A stretch of 64,000 bases of DNA from Streptomyces sp. Tue 6430 (GTDB taxonomy: Bacteria; Actinomycetota; Actinomycetes; Streptomycetales; Streptomycetaceae): positions 434,001 to 498,000 of the forward strand of contig JAKGSH010000010.1 of NCBI GenBank assembly GCA_021568835.1, given 5' to 3'. Below are positions 1 to 9,828 of this stretch, piece by piece; positions within the stretch are counted from its first letter, which is position 1; each line of letters opens with the position of its first letter. Both the position numbers and the translations under genes were made by a program. The notes under the pieces were generated by a model that saw only the letters and a list, made by a program, of their open reading frames with translations, did not search any database and had not been told where the DNA came from.

Positions 1-898
1 CACCGCCCTCGTGCAGGCCCGCGAGCGAGGTGCCGTAGGGCCAGTGGACGATCTTCTCCGGCTCGCGCTCCCACAACCGCAGCGGCAGCTGCTGGGAGCC
101 GCCGACGATGCCGCGGTGGTGGTCGTCGGCCTCGGTGTAGACGACCCGCAGGATCTCCAGGATGGAGTTGGGGAAGTCGGTGTCCCAGCCGCCGGTGCCG
201 AAGCCGACCTGGCCGAAGATCTCGCGGTGCCGGAAGGACCGGAAGGCCTCGGAGTCGCAGAGGAAGCCGTAGAAGGTCTGGTTGTCGAGCTTCTCGACGA
301 GCTTCGCCCAGATCTCACGGATGCGCGGCACGTCGCGCTCGCGCATGGCCCGGTTCATGTCGGAGAAGTCGGCGCCCTCCTCCAGGCACTTGTTCCAGGC
401 GGCGGCGACGTCCCGGTAGACCTGCGGCAGGTCGTCGATCGTCTCGGCGTAGTGGGACTCGCCCTTGAGGTCGACGACGGTCGAGGGCGTGGCCTCGGCG
501 AGCGGGTTGGGGAACGGGCGGGTCTCGAGGCCCACCAGGTCGATGTAGTGCTGCAGGGCCGTGGAGGACGGCGGGAAGCGCATCGCGCCCATCTCGGCGG
601 TCAGCGAGGGGTCGCAGCCGTCGAAGCCCACCGTGCGCAGCCGCCCGCCGATCCGGTCGGCCTCGTACACGACGGGCTTGAGGCCCATCTTCATCAGCTC
701 GTAGGCGGCGACGATCCCGGACAGCCCGCCGCCGATCACGGCGACCTCGGTGCCGTGCTCGGTGGCCGGTATCTGGCCGAGGCCCGCCGGATGGGCGAGG
801 AAGTCGTCGTAGGCGTACGGGAAGTCCGGGCCGAACATCGTGATCGGCGGCTGCTGCTCGTCTGCGTGCTCGACGGCGTTGGGCACGGTGGACGTCAT
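1..898 (-). CDS. Flavin monoamine oxidase family protein (C-terminus beyond left edge)
   Basis: FAD-dependent amine or amino-acid oxidase. The 299 visible residues start at an ATG at 898. They contain the dinucleotide-binding fold (EVAVIGGGLSGIVAAYEL, about residues 50-67), the following acidic residue (VVYEAD) and the GGRLRT motif typical of the amine oxidase/tryptophan 2-monooxygenase superfamily. The catalytic and C-terminal FAD parts lie outside the window. It follows the carbon-nitrogen hydrolase gene after 68 bp on the same strand, and a permease and an Lrp-type regulator lie a little upstream, so a role in amino-acid or amine catabolism is likely. The substrate cannot be read from the sequence. 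The frame is uninterrupted up to the edge. Confidence 0.85.
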   Translation of the reverse strand, partial: MTSTVPNAVEHADEQQPPITMFGPDFPYAYDDFLAHPAGLGQIPATEHGTEVAVIGGGLSGIVAAYELMKMGLKPVVYEADRIGGRLRTVGFDGCDPSLTAEMGAMRFPPSSTALQHYIDLVGLETRPFPNPLAEATPSTVVDLKGESHYAETIDDLPQVYRDVAAAWNKCLEEGADFSDMNRAMRERDVPRIREIWAKLVEKLDNQTFYGFLCDSEAFRSFRHREIFGQVGFGTGGWDTDFPNSILEILRVVYTEADDHHRGIVGGSQQLPLRLWEREPEKIVHWPYGTSLAGLHEGG

Positions 899-966
899 GG
901 GGTGCGGACTCCTTGCGGCGACGAGGAAGGGAGGACGGGGCAGGCAGGGGGTTCGGACCAGGGGGT

Positions 967-1754
967 TCAGACCAGGGACCCGTAGAGGCCGGGGCGGCGG
1001 TCCTGCAGGTACGGGTTCGCCTCGCGGGAGGCGGCCACGAAGGCGGGTCGGCGTCGGCGAACACGAGTTCCTCCCCGCGTCCGGCGCGGGCGCGGGCGAC
1101 GCCGTCGGGGCCGGCCAGGGTGGAGAGTCCGACGAACTCGAACTCCCCTTCCCGGCCGACCCGGTTGACGTAGGCGACGTACATCTGGTTCTCGAAGGCG
1201 CGCACCGGGATCATCGACTCGGCGACGAACTGGAAGGGGTGCATCTGCGCCGTCGGCACCACCAGCAGGCCGGTGCCGGCCAGCGCGTGGGCGCGGACGT
1301 TCTCCGGGAACTCGACGTCGTAGCAGATCATGAGGCCGACGGTCAGGCCGCCCAGTTCGGCCTGGACGACGGGCTGGTCGCCGGGCGTGAAGTGGTCGCG
1401 CTCGAAGCAGCCGAAGAGGTGGGTCTTGCGGTAGTTCGCGAGGCGGACGCCGTCGGCGGAGATCAGCTGCGCGGCGTTGTACACCGTCTCGCCGTCGCGC
1501 TCGGGGTATCCGTAGGCGACCGCGAGACCGTGCCGCCCGGCGAGGCCGGCGACCGCGTCCGCGGAGTCGCCGTCGGCGGGCTCGGCGAGGCGGGCGACGT
1601 CGTCGCCGATCGCGTACCCGGTCAGGAACAGCTCCGGCGCGACCAGCAGTCCGGCTCCCGCGGCGGCGGCGCGGCCGGCGGCCTCGTCGAGGACCTCGAG
1701 GTTCTCGGCGACGCGGCCGGGGCGGCCGGAGCTCTGGAGCAGGGCGATGCGCAT
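967..1754 (-). CDS. Carbon-nitrogen hydrolase (nitrilase superfamily), frame broken once
   Basis: Amidase-type enzyme of the nitrilase superfamily that hydrolyses non-peptide C-N bonds. It starts at the ATG at 1754 (MRIALLQSSGRPG). The catalytic triad is visible: Glu in LLVAPELFLTGY, Lys in NYRKTHLF and Cys in LMICYDVEFPE. The frame breaks after FADADP. Adding one G/C in the run at about 1044-1046 restores the expected end (AFVAASREANPYLQDRRPGL..) and stop at 967, giving about 262 aa, normal for the family. The gene precedes the amine oxidase and is probably co-transcribed with it. An oxidase that makes an amide followed by an amidase is one plausible route, but this is inference only. Confidence 0.85.
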
Positions 1755-1966
1755 GCGTGTTCCTCACCGGAGGCGGAAGGTGTGGGGACGTCTAGACGGT
1801 ACGGTCCGCTGACCAGGGCGGACAAGGAGGAGCCGTTGCGCGCTGGTGAGCTGTTCGTTGCGTGCGAGGGGCGCGGGGCGGCGATTCGTTGCGCGGCCCC
1901 GCGCCCGGGAACACCGCCACGGGATCACGGCCGTGAGGCCACCGCCACGGAGCCACCACCGTGGGA
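1755..1966. other. Spacer upstream of the carbon-nitrogen hydrolase
   Basis: No gene seen. The part nearest the hydrolase start carries several TTGCG words (around 1837, 1858 and 1889), including the 13-mer ATTCGTTGCGCGG at 1884-1896 that recurs upstream of the permease. The far part (from 1918) is a run of 14-bp imperfect repeats extending into the end of the MFS gene. Confidence 0.5.
1884..1896. promoter_or_regulatory. Shared 13-mer, candidate operator upstream of the amine-use operon
   Basis: ATTCGTTGCGCGG, found again at 5613-5625 upstream of the amino-acid permease. Further TTGCG copies lie nearby. Because an Lrp/AsnC-family gene sits in the same cluster, this is a candidate regulator site. 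That assignment is inference. Confidence 0.35.
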
Positions 1967-2015
1967 TCACCGCCGCGAGACCACCCGCACGGAATCACCG
2001 CCGTGAGGCCACCGT
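1918..2015. repeat. 14-bp imperfect tandem repeat, seven units
   Basis: Seven consecutive 14-bp units resembling CACGGAATCACCGC / CGTGAGGCCACCGC, running from the spacer into the last codons of the MFS transporter gene (stop at 1967). The extreme C-terminus of that protein is therefore encoded by repeat DNA. Confidence 0.6.
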
Positions 2016-3242
2016 CGCACCGCCACCAGCAACGCGGTCACCAGACAGGGCACCGCGAGCAGCGCGAAGGCGGTGCCGTGCGCGGTCGCCGAGGCGAGCG
2101 GGGCGTAGGTGAGGTACACCGCGATCGTGGTGAGTTCGGTGCCCAGGCCCGCGACGGAGGTGAGAGTGGCCCGGCCGGTGCCCTCGATGCGCCGCTGGAG
2201 GCGGGCATCGGCCAGTACGGTCGCCAGCTGGAAGCCGCCGAAGGCCAGGGCCACCAGCGCCAGGCCGGCCGGTGTGCCGGCGCCCGCCCCGGCGGCGAGG
2301 GCGAGCGCGGAGGCCGTGAGCAGCGCGGCGAACCCCCTGCGGCCCAGACGCTCGGCGGGCCCGGCCAGCAGGCTTCCGGCGGTGACGCCGGCCCAGATCA
2401 TCATCAGCAGGTGGGGGATCGCCGCGTCGGGGGCGCCGGTGTCCCGCGCCAGCAGCGGGGTGTACTCGTCGAGGGCGCCCCAGACGGCGGCGACGGCCGG
2501 GACGAGCAGGAGGGCGCCGCGCACGGAGCGGTCGCGGCGGGCCTCGGTGAGGCCGGCCCGCAGGGTCGCCGCCCAGCCCTCGCCGCCGTCACCGTCACCG
2601 TCACCGTCCCTCCCCCGTCGCTGTCTGCGCCTGCGTCGGCGGGAGCGGGGGCGCGGTGTTCGGGGAAGCGGGTCGCCGTCGCGGCGCACAGCAGGCAGGC
2701 CAGCACGCTGGCCGCGCCGACCGCCGGGTAGCCGTACCCGCGAACACCGGACCGGCCAGGGCCATCGCCGTCATCGCGGCGGCCTGTCCGGCCGCGTGGG
2801 CCCGGCCCATGAGGCGGGCGTACCGGTCCGCCGCGCCGAGCCGCTCCAGCTCCTCGTAGACCAGGGCCTCCAGGGCACCCGAGCCGAGCGCCCCGCGCGC
2901 GCCCCACAGCACGAAGCCGGCGGCGAAGGCCCCGTACGACGGGAACAGCACCCACAGCGCGAAGCCGGCCGCGCCCAGCAACGGGCCCAGCCACAGCAAC
3001 AGCCGGCGCGAGACGGCGTCCGCCCAGGCACCGGAGGGGACCTCCAGCAGGACGCCGGTCGCCGACCAGAGGACGAACAGCGAGGACATCTGTCCGACGG
3101 ACAGCCCGGTGTCGGCGAACAGCAGCGCGTACACCGGGTAGAGCAGGACGAACTCGTCCAGGAACGCATAGCCGTACAGCGTGGTGGTGAGCCGCCGTAC
3201 GCCCGGTGTGCCGACGGGCGCACTGGCAGGTGAGTGAGTCAT
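1967..3242 (-). CDS. MFS transporter, frame broken twice
   Basis: Major facilitator superfamily membrane transporter, about 425 aa if repaired, with the normal N-half/C-half arrangement. It starts at the ATG at 3242 (MTHSPASAPVGT), followed by the first membrane span (LTTTLYGYAFLDEFVLLYPV). A SGAWADAVSRR segment corresponds to the conserved MFS loop 2-3. Two single-base losses split it, one near 2737-2739 (after GPVFAG) and one near 2608-2610 (in a Gly/Asp-rich central loop). Each is repaired by one added G/C. The second half (WAATLRAGLTEARRD..) then runs to 1967. The substrate is unknown; neighbours suggest amino acids, amines or efflux. A different C-terminus is possible because the end lies in repeats. 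Confidence 0.8.
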
Positions 3243-3402
3243 GGGGCCTTCCCGCAGGGACGTTTCGGACACCGGGGGTACGGCGTCCGAGGCGGCCCTC
3301 GGGAGGCACGGCTGCTGGATCAATGTCGCCAGGTCATGGGACCGAGGGTAGACCCGGGCCCGGGCCGCTCACCAGCGCTTTGCGGAGCCGCCGGCCTCGG
3401 AA

Positions 3403-3492
3403 CCGGCGGCTCTCGGATCGGCGACTCTCGGGCAGGCGGCTCTCGGGCAGACGGCTCTCAGGTCGGCGGCTCTCGGGCAGACGGCTCTCAGG
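3403..3492. repeat. 15-bp tandem repeat, six units
   Basis: Six units of about CAGGCGGCTCTCGGG, lying directly behind and overlapping the stop codon of the AsnC-family gene (stop 3488-3490). Unit length is a multiple of three. Copy-number change would not affect the regulator's folded domains. Confidence 0.75.
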
Positions 3493-3940
3493 TCGGCGAG
3501 CCGGAGGAGAAGCGGCGCAGCAGCGGGGAGAGCACCAGCACCGACTTCGTGCGCTCCACGAAGGGCTCCCCCGCGATCCGCTCCAGGACCCGCTCGAAGT
3601 GGCGCATGTCGGCGGCGAAGACCTGGGCGATCGCGTCCGCCTCCCCGGTGACGGTGGAGGCGGCCACGACTTCCTGATAGCGCTCCAGGCCCCGCTGGAT
3701 GGTCTCCGGCGAGGTGTTGCGCCGGCAGTGGATCTCGACGTACCCCTCGGTCTTCCAGCCCAGGGCCGCCGGGTCGACGCGCACCGTGAACCCGGTGATG
3801 GCCCCGGTGGCGCGCAGCCGGTCCACGCGCCGTTTCACGGCGGGCGCGGAGAGCCCGACGAGCTGCCCGATGTCCGCGTAGGAGCGGCGGGCGTCCTCGG
3901 CGAGGGCGTGCACGATGCGTTCGTCGAGATCGTTCAGCAC
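3488..3940 (-). CDS. Lrp/AsnC family transcriptional regulator
   Basis: 150-aa regulator with an N-terminal winged helix-turn-helix (about residues 4-60: DERIVHALAEDARRSYADIG, then LSAPAVKRRVDRL) and a C-terminal RAM ligand-binding domain (about 65-145, with the STVTGEADAIAQVFA segment). Family members bind amino acids and act as octamers or dimers. It lies 10 bp behind the APC permease gene on the same strand, so it is probably co-transcribed with the transporter and regulates it and perhaps the oxidase/hydrolase genes. The frame is intact and of normal length. Confidence 0.92.
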   Translation of the reverse strand: MLNDLDERIVHALAEDARRSYADIGQLVGLSAPAVKRRVDRLRATGAITGFTVRVDPAALGWKTEGYVEIHCRRNTSPETIQRGLERYQEVVAASTVTGEADAIAQVFAADMRHFERVLERIAGEPFVERTKSVLVLSPLLRRFSSGSPT

Positions 3941-3950
3941 TGCGGGTCGT

Positions 3951-5345
3951 TCACTTCACTTCGGATGACGCGAGGCGGGAGCGGCGGTGGCCGTAGAGGA
4001 AGTAGAACACGAGCCCGACCGCCATCCAGACACCGAAGACCACCCAGGTGACGGCGGAGAGGCTGCCCATCATCCAGACGCAGAAGGCGAAGCCCAGCGC
4101 GGGCAGCACCGGCGACAGCGGGACGCGAAAGGTACGGGGCATTTCCGGGCGGGTCCGGCGCAGCACCACGACGGCCACGTTGACCAGGGCGAAGGCGAAG
4201 AGGGTGCCGATGCTGGTGGCGTCGGCCAGCCGGCCGAGCGGGACGGCGGCGGCCAGGACGCCGCAGAGCAGGGAGACGATCAGCGTGTTGGCGCGGGGCG
4301 CGCCGGTCTTCGGGTGGACGCGGGAGAACACCTTGGGCACGAGCCCGTCCCGGGACATCGCGAAGAGGATGCGGGTCTGGCCGTACAGGACGGTCAGGAC
4401 GACGCCGGCGATGGCGACGACCGCGCAGAAGGCCAGCAGGGTGCCCCAGAAGGCCTGGCCGGTGACGTCGCGCATGATCTGGGCGAGCGCGGCCTCCGAG
4501 TCGGTGAAGCCCCGCCAGGGCCTGGCTCCCACGGCGACGGCGGCGACCAGGACATACAGGGCGGTCACGACGACGAGGGACAGCATGATCGCGCGGGGCA
4601 GGTCGCGCTGCGCGTTCGTCGCCTCCTCACCGGCGGTGGAGGCGGCGTCGAAGCCGATGTACGAGAAGAACAGGGTGGCCCCGGCGGCGCTGACGCCGGC
4701 CATGCCGAGCGGCATGAAGTCGGCGTAGTTGCCGGAGCGGAAGCCCTGGACGCCGATGGCGCAGAAGAGCACCAGGGCGGCGATCTTCACGACGACCATG
4801 ACGGTGTTGGCGCGGGCGGACTCGCGGGCGCCGCCGAGCAGGAACGCCATCGCGAGCAGGACGACGATCAGCGCGGGCAGGTTGAAGACGCCGCCGTCCC
4901 CGGGCGGGGCGGACAGCGCGGCCGGGATGGTGACGCCGATCGTGCCGTCGAGCAGTTCGTTGAGGTACTCGCCCCAGCCGACCGCGACCGCGGCGACCGA
5001 CACGCCGTACTCCAGGACCAGGCACCAGCCGCAGATCCAGGCGATCAGCTCGCCCATCGTTGCGTACGCATACGAGTAGGAGGAGCCGGCGACGGGGATG
5101 GTGCCCGCCAGTTCGGCGTAGGACAGGGCCGAGAACAGTGCCGTGAGTCCGGCGATCACGAAGGACAGCGTGACGGCCGGGCCGGCCTTGGGGACCGCCT
5201 CGCCGAGGACGACGAAGATGCCGGTGCCGAGCGTCGCACCGATGCTGATCATGGTCAGCTGCCACAGCCCGAGGGAGCGCCGCAGGGCCCCTCCCTCGCC
5301 CTGGCCACCCTCGGCGACCAGGTGTTCCACGGGCTTGCGCCGCAT
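3951..5345 (-). CDS. APC family amino-acid permease
   Basis: Amino-acid/polyamine/organocation transporter of 464 aa with about 12 hydrophobic spans. The substrate-binding unwound helix motif GATLGTG is at residues 36-42 (within TMISIGATLGTGIFVV). The start chosen is the ATG at 5345 (MRRKPVEHLVAEGG), where homology begins; the frame is open much further upstream but that part is low-complexity and unlike a permease. Close relatives in the genus are annotated as cationic amino-acid permeases. It forms a likely two-gene unit with the Lrp/AsnC regulator behind it. Confidence 0.9.
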   Translation of the reverse strand: MRRKPVEHLVAEGGQGEGGALRRSLGLWQLTMISIGATLGTGIFVVLGEAVPKAGPAVTLSFVIAGLTALFSALSYAELAGTIPVAGSSYSYAYATMGELIAWICGWCLVLEYGVSVAAVAVGWGEYLNELLDGTIGVTIPAALSAPPGDGGVFNLPALIVVLLAMAFLLGGARESARANTVMVVVKIAALVLFCAIGVQGFRSGNYADFMPLGMAGVSAAGATLFFSYIGFDAASTAGEEATNAQRDLPRAIMLSLVVVTALYVLVAAVAVGARPWRGFTDSEAALAQIMRDVTGQAFWGTLLAFCAVVAIAGVVLTVLYGQTRILFAMSRDGLVPKVFSRVHPKTGAPRANTLIVSLLCGVLAAAVPLGRLADATSIGTLFAFALVNVAVVVLRRTRPEMPRTFRVPLSPVLPALGFAFCVWMMGSLSAVTWVVFGVWMAVGLVFYFLYGHRRSRLASSEVK

Positions 5346-5766
5346 CAGGCGCGCGCCGGGCCCGGGGGTGCCGGGACGGTCCGACTGCGCTGTCGCGGGG
5401 GTGCGCCTTGGTCGAGCACGCGCTGACTCCTTCGTCGCTGCCGAGCGGAGCGACGGGGACGGGCGGCACCCCTGCGTGAACGGGAACCCACCGAGCGGGG
5501 TCCCCGCCACACCTTGTACAGCGCACGACCCTACGAGGGGAGCGTTGCCGGTGTAATGCAGCAACCTTGCGCGTATCCGCAAGATCGTTGCGTCTGTCGC
5601 GGCGGAGCGCCCATTCGTTGCGCGGTGCCGGCGGAGCCCGTCGGCGGCGCGGAGGGAACAAGCGGAGGGAACAGGCGGAGGGAACGGGGAGGGGCAGAAG
5701 GACGCGGGCCCGGCGACGGCCGGACCCGCGGTGTCCTCGGCGACGACGACGGCGCCCGCGGGGCGC
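5346..5766. other. 421-bp spacer upstream of the permease
   Basis: No gene found. The permease-proximal half is GC-rich. Around 5540-5630 there is a cluster of TTGC/GCAA words, including CGTATCCGCAAGATCGTTGC and the 13-mer ATTCGTTGCGCGG (5613-5625) shared with 1884-1896. Around 5655-5690 the short word GGAGGGAAC occurs three times in tandem form. The region probably contains the permease promoter, but no clear -35/-10 pair was identified. Confidence 0.45.
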
Positions 5767-7328
<1,562 letters not shown>

Positions 7329-7379
7329 TCAGGAGGGGGTTGGGAGGATCGTCCGAGAGATACCCGCGGGACCCGCCGG

Positions 7380-7700
7380 TCAAGCGCCCGGGGCGCCCCC
7401 GAGGGCGAGCGCCACGGACAGCTCCGGCGTCCGGTCCGCGGCCTGTGCGAACACCTCCTCGGCGATCGCCCACTCCCGCGCGTTCTCGTGCGCGTACGGC
7501 CGCCAGCCCCGTACGAGGACCAGCAGCCCCCGGCCGGCGCACCCGGCGGGCCAGACGCCGGGGTCGGCGAGGGAGTCGGCGAGCGCGTCCCAGTTGCGCC
7601 CGAACCACTCCGGGAGGTCCAGGGCACGGGCGGCGCGGTCCATCAGGCCCGCCTTGTCCGTGACCCCGTCGAGGTCCAGCGTGACCACGTGCTGCGTCAT
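7380..7700 (-). CDS. Barstar-like RNase inhibitor family protein
   Basis: 106-aa protein of the barstar (RNase inhibitor) family. It starts at the ATG at 7700 (MTQHVVTLDLDGV) and contains the diagnostic helix/loop with LPEWFGRNWDALADSL, which matches barstar's YGxNLDAL-type segment. Barstars bind barnase-type secreted ribonucleases; standalone copies are common in Streptomyces without an adjacent toxin. No ribonuclease gene lies within several kb here, so the partner is unknown. The frame is open upstream to 7793, but the earlier part is not conserved-looking. Confidence 0.8.
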   Translation of the reverse strand: MTQHVVTLDLDGVTDKAGLMDRAARALDLPEWFGRNWDALADSLADPGVWPAGCAGRGLLVLVRGWRPYAHENAREWAIAEEVFAQAADRTPELSVALALGGAPGA

Positions 7701-7865
7701 CTCGGTACCGTCCTGAACGAGTCGGGTGATCGGCGGTGCGGAGTGATCGTCGGTGCTGCGGGGGGAGAGAGACGGGCGGGCGGGGAAGCACACGGGGGAC
7801 GCACCGCGCCGGTGTGCGTCGACGCTGTCGCGGTGCGTCCCCTCGTGACCTGTCGTCGGGAACCG

Positions 7866-8909
7866 TCAGGCCCCGTCGGGGTCCGCCCGGTTCAGGGCGG
7901 GCCTGGGCGTCGGGCCCGCCGTCATCAGGTAGTCCGCGGCCGAGGTGTCGGTCACCAGGCTGGTGACGAGCCCCGAGCGCAGCACCGCGTCGATCGCGGC
8001 CGCCTTGCGCTGCCCGCCCGCGATCGCGACGACCTCGGGGATGTTGCGGAGCTGGTCCGCCTTGACGGTGATGCACCGCTCGCCGAGGTCCCGGCCGACC
8101 CGGCGTCCCTCGGAGTCGAAGAGGTGCGCGGACATCTCGGCGGCGACCCCGAGCGAGGCGTAGTGCGCCCGCTCCTCGTCGCTGAGCATGTCGTGCACCG
8201 TCGAGATGCCCGGCTCCCAGGAACCGATGGAGACACAGGCGACCGTGACCTTGTCGAAGTACTCGAAGGCCCGGGCGATCCCGGTCTGGTGGCGCAGCGC
8301 GATCGCGGTGGCCGCATCCGGCAACAGCATCGGCGCGTAGATGGGGTGGGCGTCGCCGCCGGACACCTGGGCGGCGCGGCGGACGGCCTCGACCGAGCCG
8401 CGCTCGGCGGTCCCGGCGTCGTACACGCCCGTCAGCTGCACCACCGTGCAGGGCGGCAGCCGGTCCAGCGCCGCCGCCATGTGGATGGTGGACCGGCCCC
8501 AGGCCAGGCCCAGGACGTCCCCCTCGTCGACCAGTTCGCCGAGCAGGTCGGCGGCCACCTCCCCGAGGTTCTCGGGGTCGGGCGACTCCTCGGCGTCGGC
8601 CGGGGACTCGACCACCACGGCGTGCCTGAGGCCGTACCTGGCGCGGAGCGCGTCGGAGCGCTCGGCGTCCAGTTCGGCCGGGACGCGGATCTCGATCCGT
8701 ACGAGATCCCGTTCGAGGGCGGTCTCCAGGACCCGGGCCACCTTGAAGCGGCTGACGCCGAACTCCTCGGCGATCTGGATCTTGGATTTGCCCTCGAGGT
8801 AGAAGCGGCGGGCCATGGCCGCCGCCTGCACCAGCTCAGCGGGTCCCATCCGCATGGCTGACCGGCCCGCCGACATACCCGACACGGCGATCTCCTCACT
8901 GCTGTTCAC
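7866..8909 (-). CDS. SorC/DeoR-type sugar-binding transcriptional regulator
   Basis: 347-aa regulator starting at the GTG at 8909 (VNSSEEIAVSGMSAGRS). An N-terminal helix-turn-helix (about residues 25-60: YLEGKSKIQIAEEFGVSRFK) is followed by a sugar-phosphate-binding effector domain (about 90-340; LGLAWGRSTIHMAA and VACVSIGSWEPG). Family members sense phosphorylated sugars. The next gene on the same strand is rpe (upstream, at 8973-9694), so control of pentose-phosphate metabolism is plausible. Intact, normal length. Confidence 0.88.
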   Translation of the reverse strand: MNSSEEIAVSGMSAGRSAMRMGPAELVQAAAMARRFYLEGKSKIQIAEEFGVSRFKVARVLETALERDLVRIEIRVPAELDAERSDALRARYGLRHAVVVESPADAEESPDPENLGEVAADLLGELVDEGDVLGLAWGRSTIHMAAALDRLPPCTVVQLTGVYDAGTAERGSVEAVRRAAQVSGGDAHPIYAPMLLPDAATAIALRHQTGIARAFEYFDKVTVACVSIGSWEPGISTVHDMLSDEERAHYASLGVAAEMSAHLFDSEGRRVGRDLGERCITVKADQLRNIPEVVAIAGGQRKAAAIDAVLRSGLVTSLVTDTSAADYLMTAGPTPRPALNRADPDGA

Positions 8910-8972
8910 ACTCTGGATTCGCCGTTCATCCTTGCAGATGCGGCGCACTCGATCGGCCCTGATCGCGGCCGT

Positions 8973-9694
8973 TCACGTTCCCTTGGTCCCGCGGTCGCCC
9001 ACCCGTCCGTCAGTGGGCGCACGCCCAGGACGCCCCGGCGGTCGCCCCTCCGCCTGCGCGCGCAGTGCCCGTACCGCCTCGACCGGGTCCGACGCCCCGT
9101 AGACCGCGGAGCCGGCGACGAAGACGTCGGCGCCCGCCTCGGCGCACCGCTCGATGGTGGCGGCCGAGACCCCGCCGTCCACCTGGAGCCAGAGCTCGAG
9201 GCCGTGCTTGCTGATCAACTCGCGGGTGCGGCGAATCTTGGGCAGCATGATGTCGAGGAACGCCTGGCCCCGAAGCCCGGTTCGACCGTCATGATCAGCA
9301 ACATGTCGAGTTCGGGGAGCAGATCCTCGTACGGTTCGACGGGCGTCGCCGGCTTCAGCGCCATGGATGCGCGCGCACCCTTGGCGCGGATCTCGCGGGC
9401 GAGCCGGACCGGCGCGGCGGCCGCCTCGACGTGGAAGGTGACGGAACCGGCCCCCGCCTCGACGTACTGGGGCGCCCAGCGATCGGGGGCCTGGATCATC
9501 AGATGGCAGTCCAGCGGCGTGTCCGTCGCCCGGGCCAGGGACTCCACGACCGGCACACCGAGCGTGAGGTTCGGGACGAAATGGTTGTCCATGACGTCGA
9601 CGTGAAGCCAGTCGGCTCCCTCGACCGCCTTCGCCTCGTCCGCGAGGCGGGCGAAGTCGGCGGACAGGATGCTGGGGTTGATCTGCGCGGCCAT
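8973..9694 (-). CDS. rpe: Ribulose-phosphate 3-epimerase, frame broken once
   Basis: Interconverts D-ribulose 5-phosphate and D-xylulose 5-phosphate in the pentose phosphate pathway. About 240 aa when repaired. Seen motifs: start [17 protein letters not shown] with the substrate Ser, metal-ligand segment [21 protein letters not shown], the MTVEPGFG loop, [12 protein letters not shown] and FVAGSAVYG. The frame breaks at EPGFG; one extra C in the run at 9268-9271 continues it ([14 protein letters not shown]..). The last 20 or so residues form a basic Gly/Arg/Pro tail beyond the normal fold. The start is the ATG at 9694. Confidence 0.9.
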
Positions 9695-9828
9695 GACCCA
9701 AGACTGCCATGTCCGGGCACGTTCGTTCGCCCCGGTCCGTATCCGGGACGTCCGCCGGGTGTTCCGCGGGAGCCGGACGTGCCGTTCCGGACTCCCCACC
9801 GGTACCGGATTCGGGAACGGGGGCAGGT

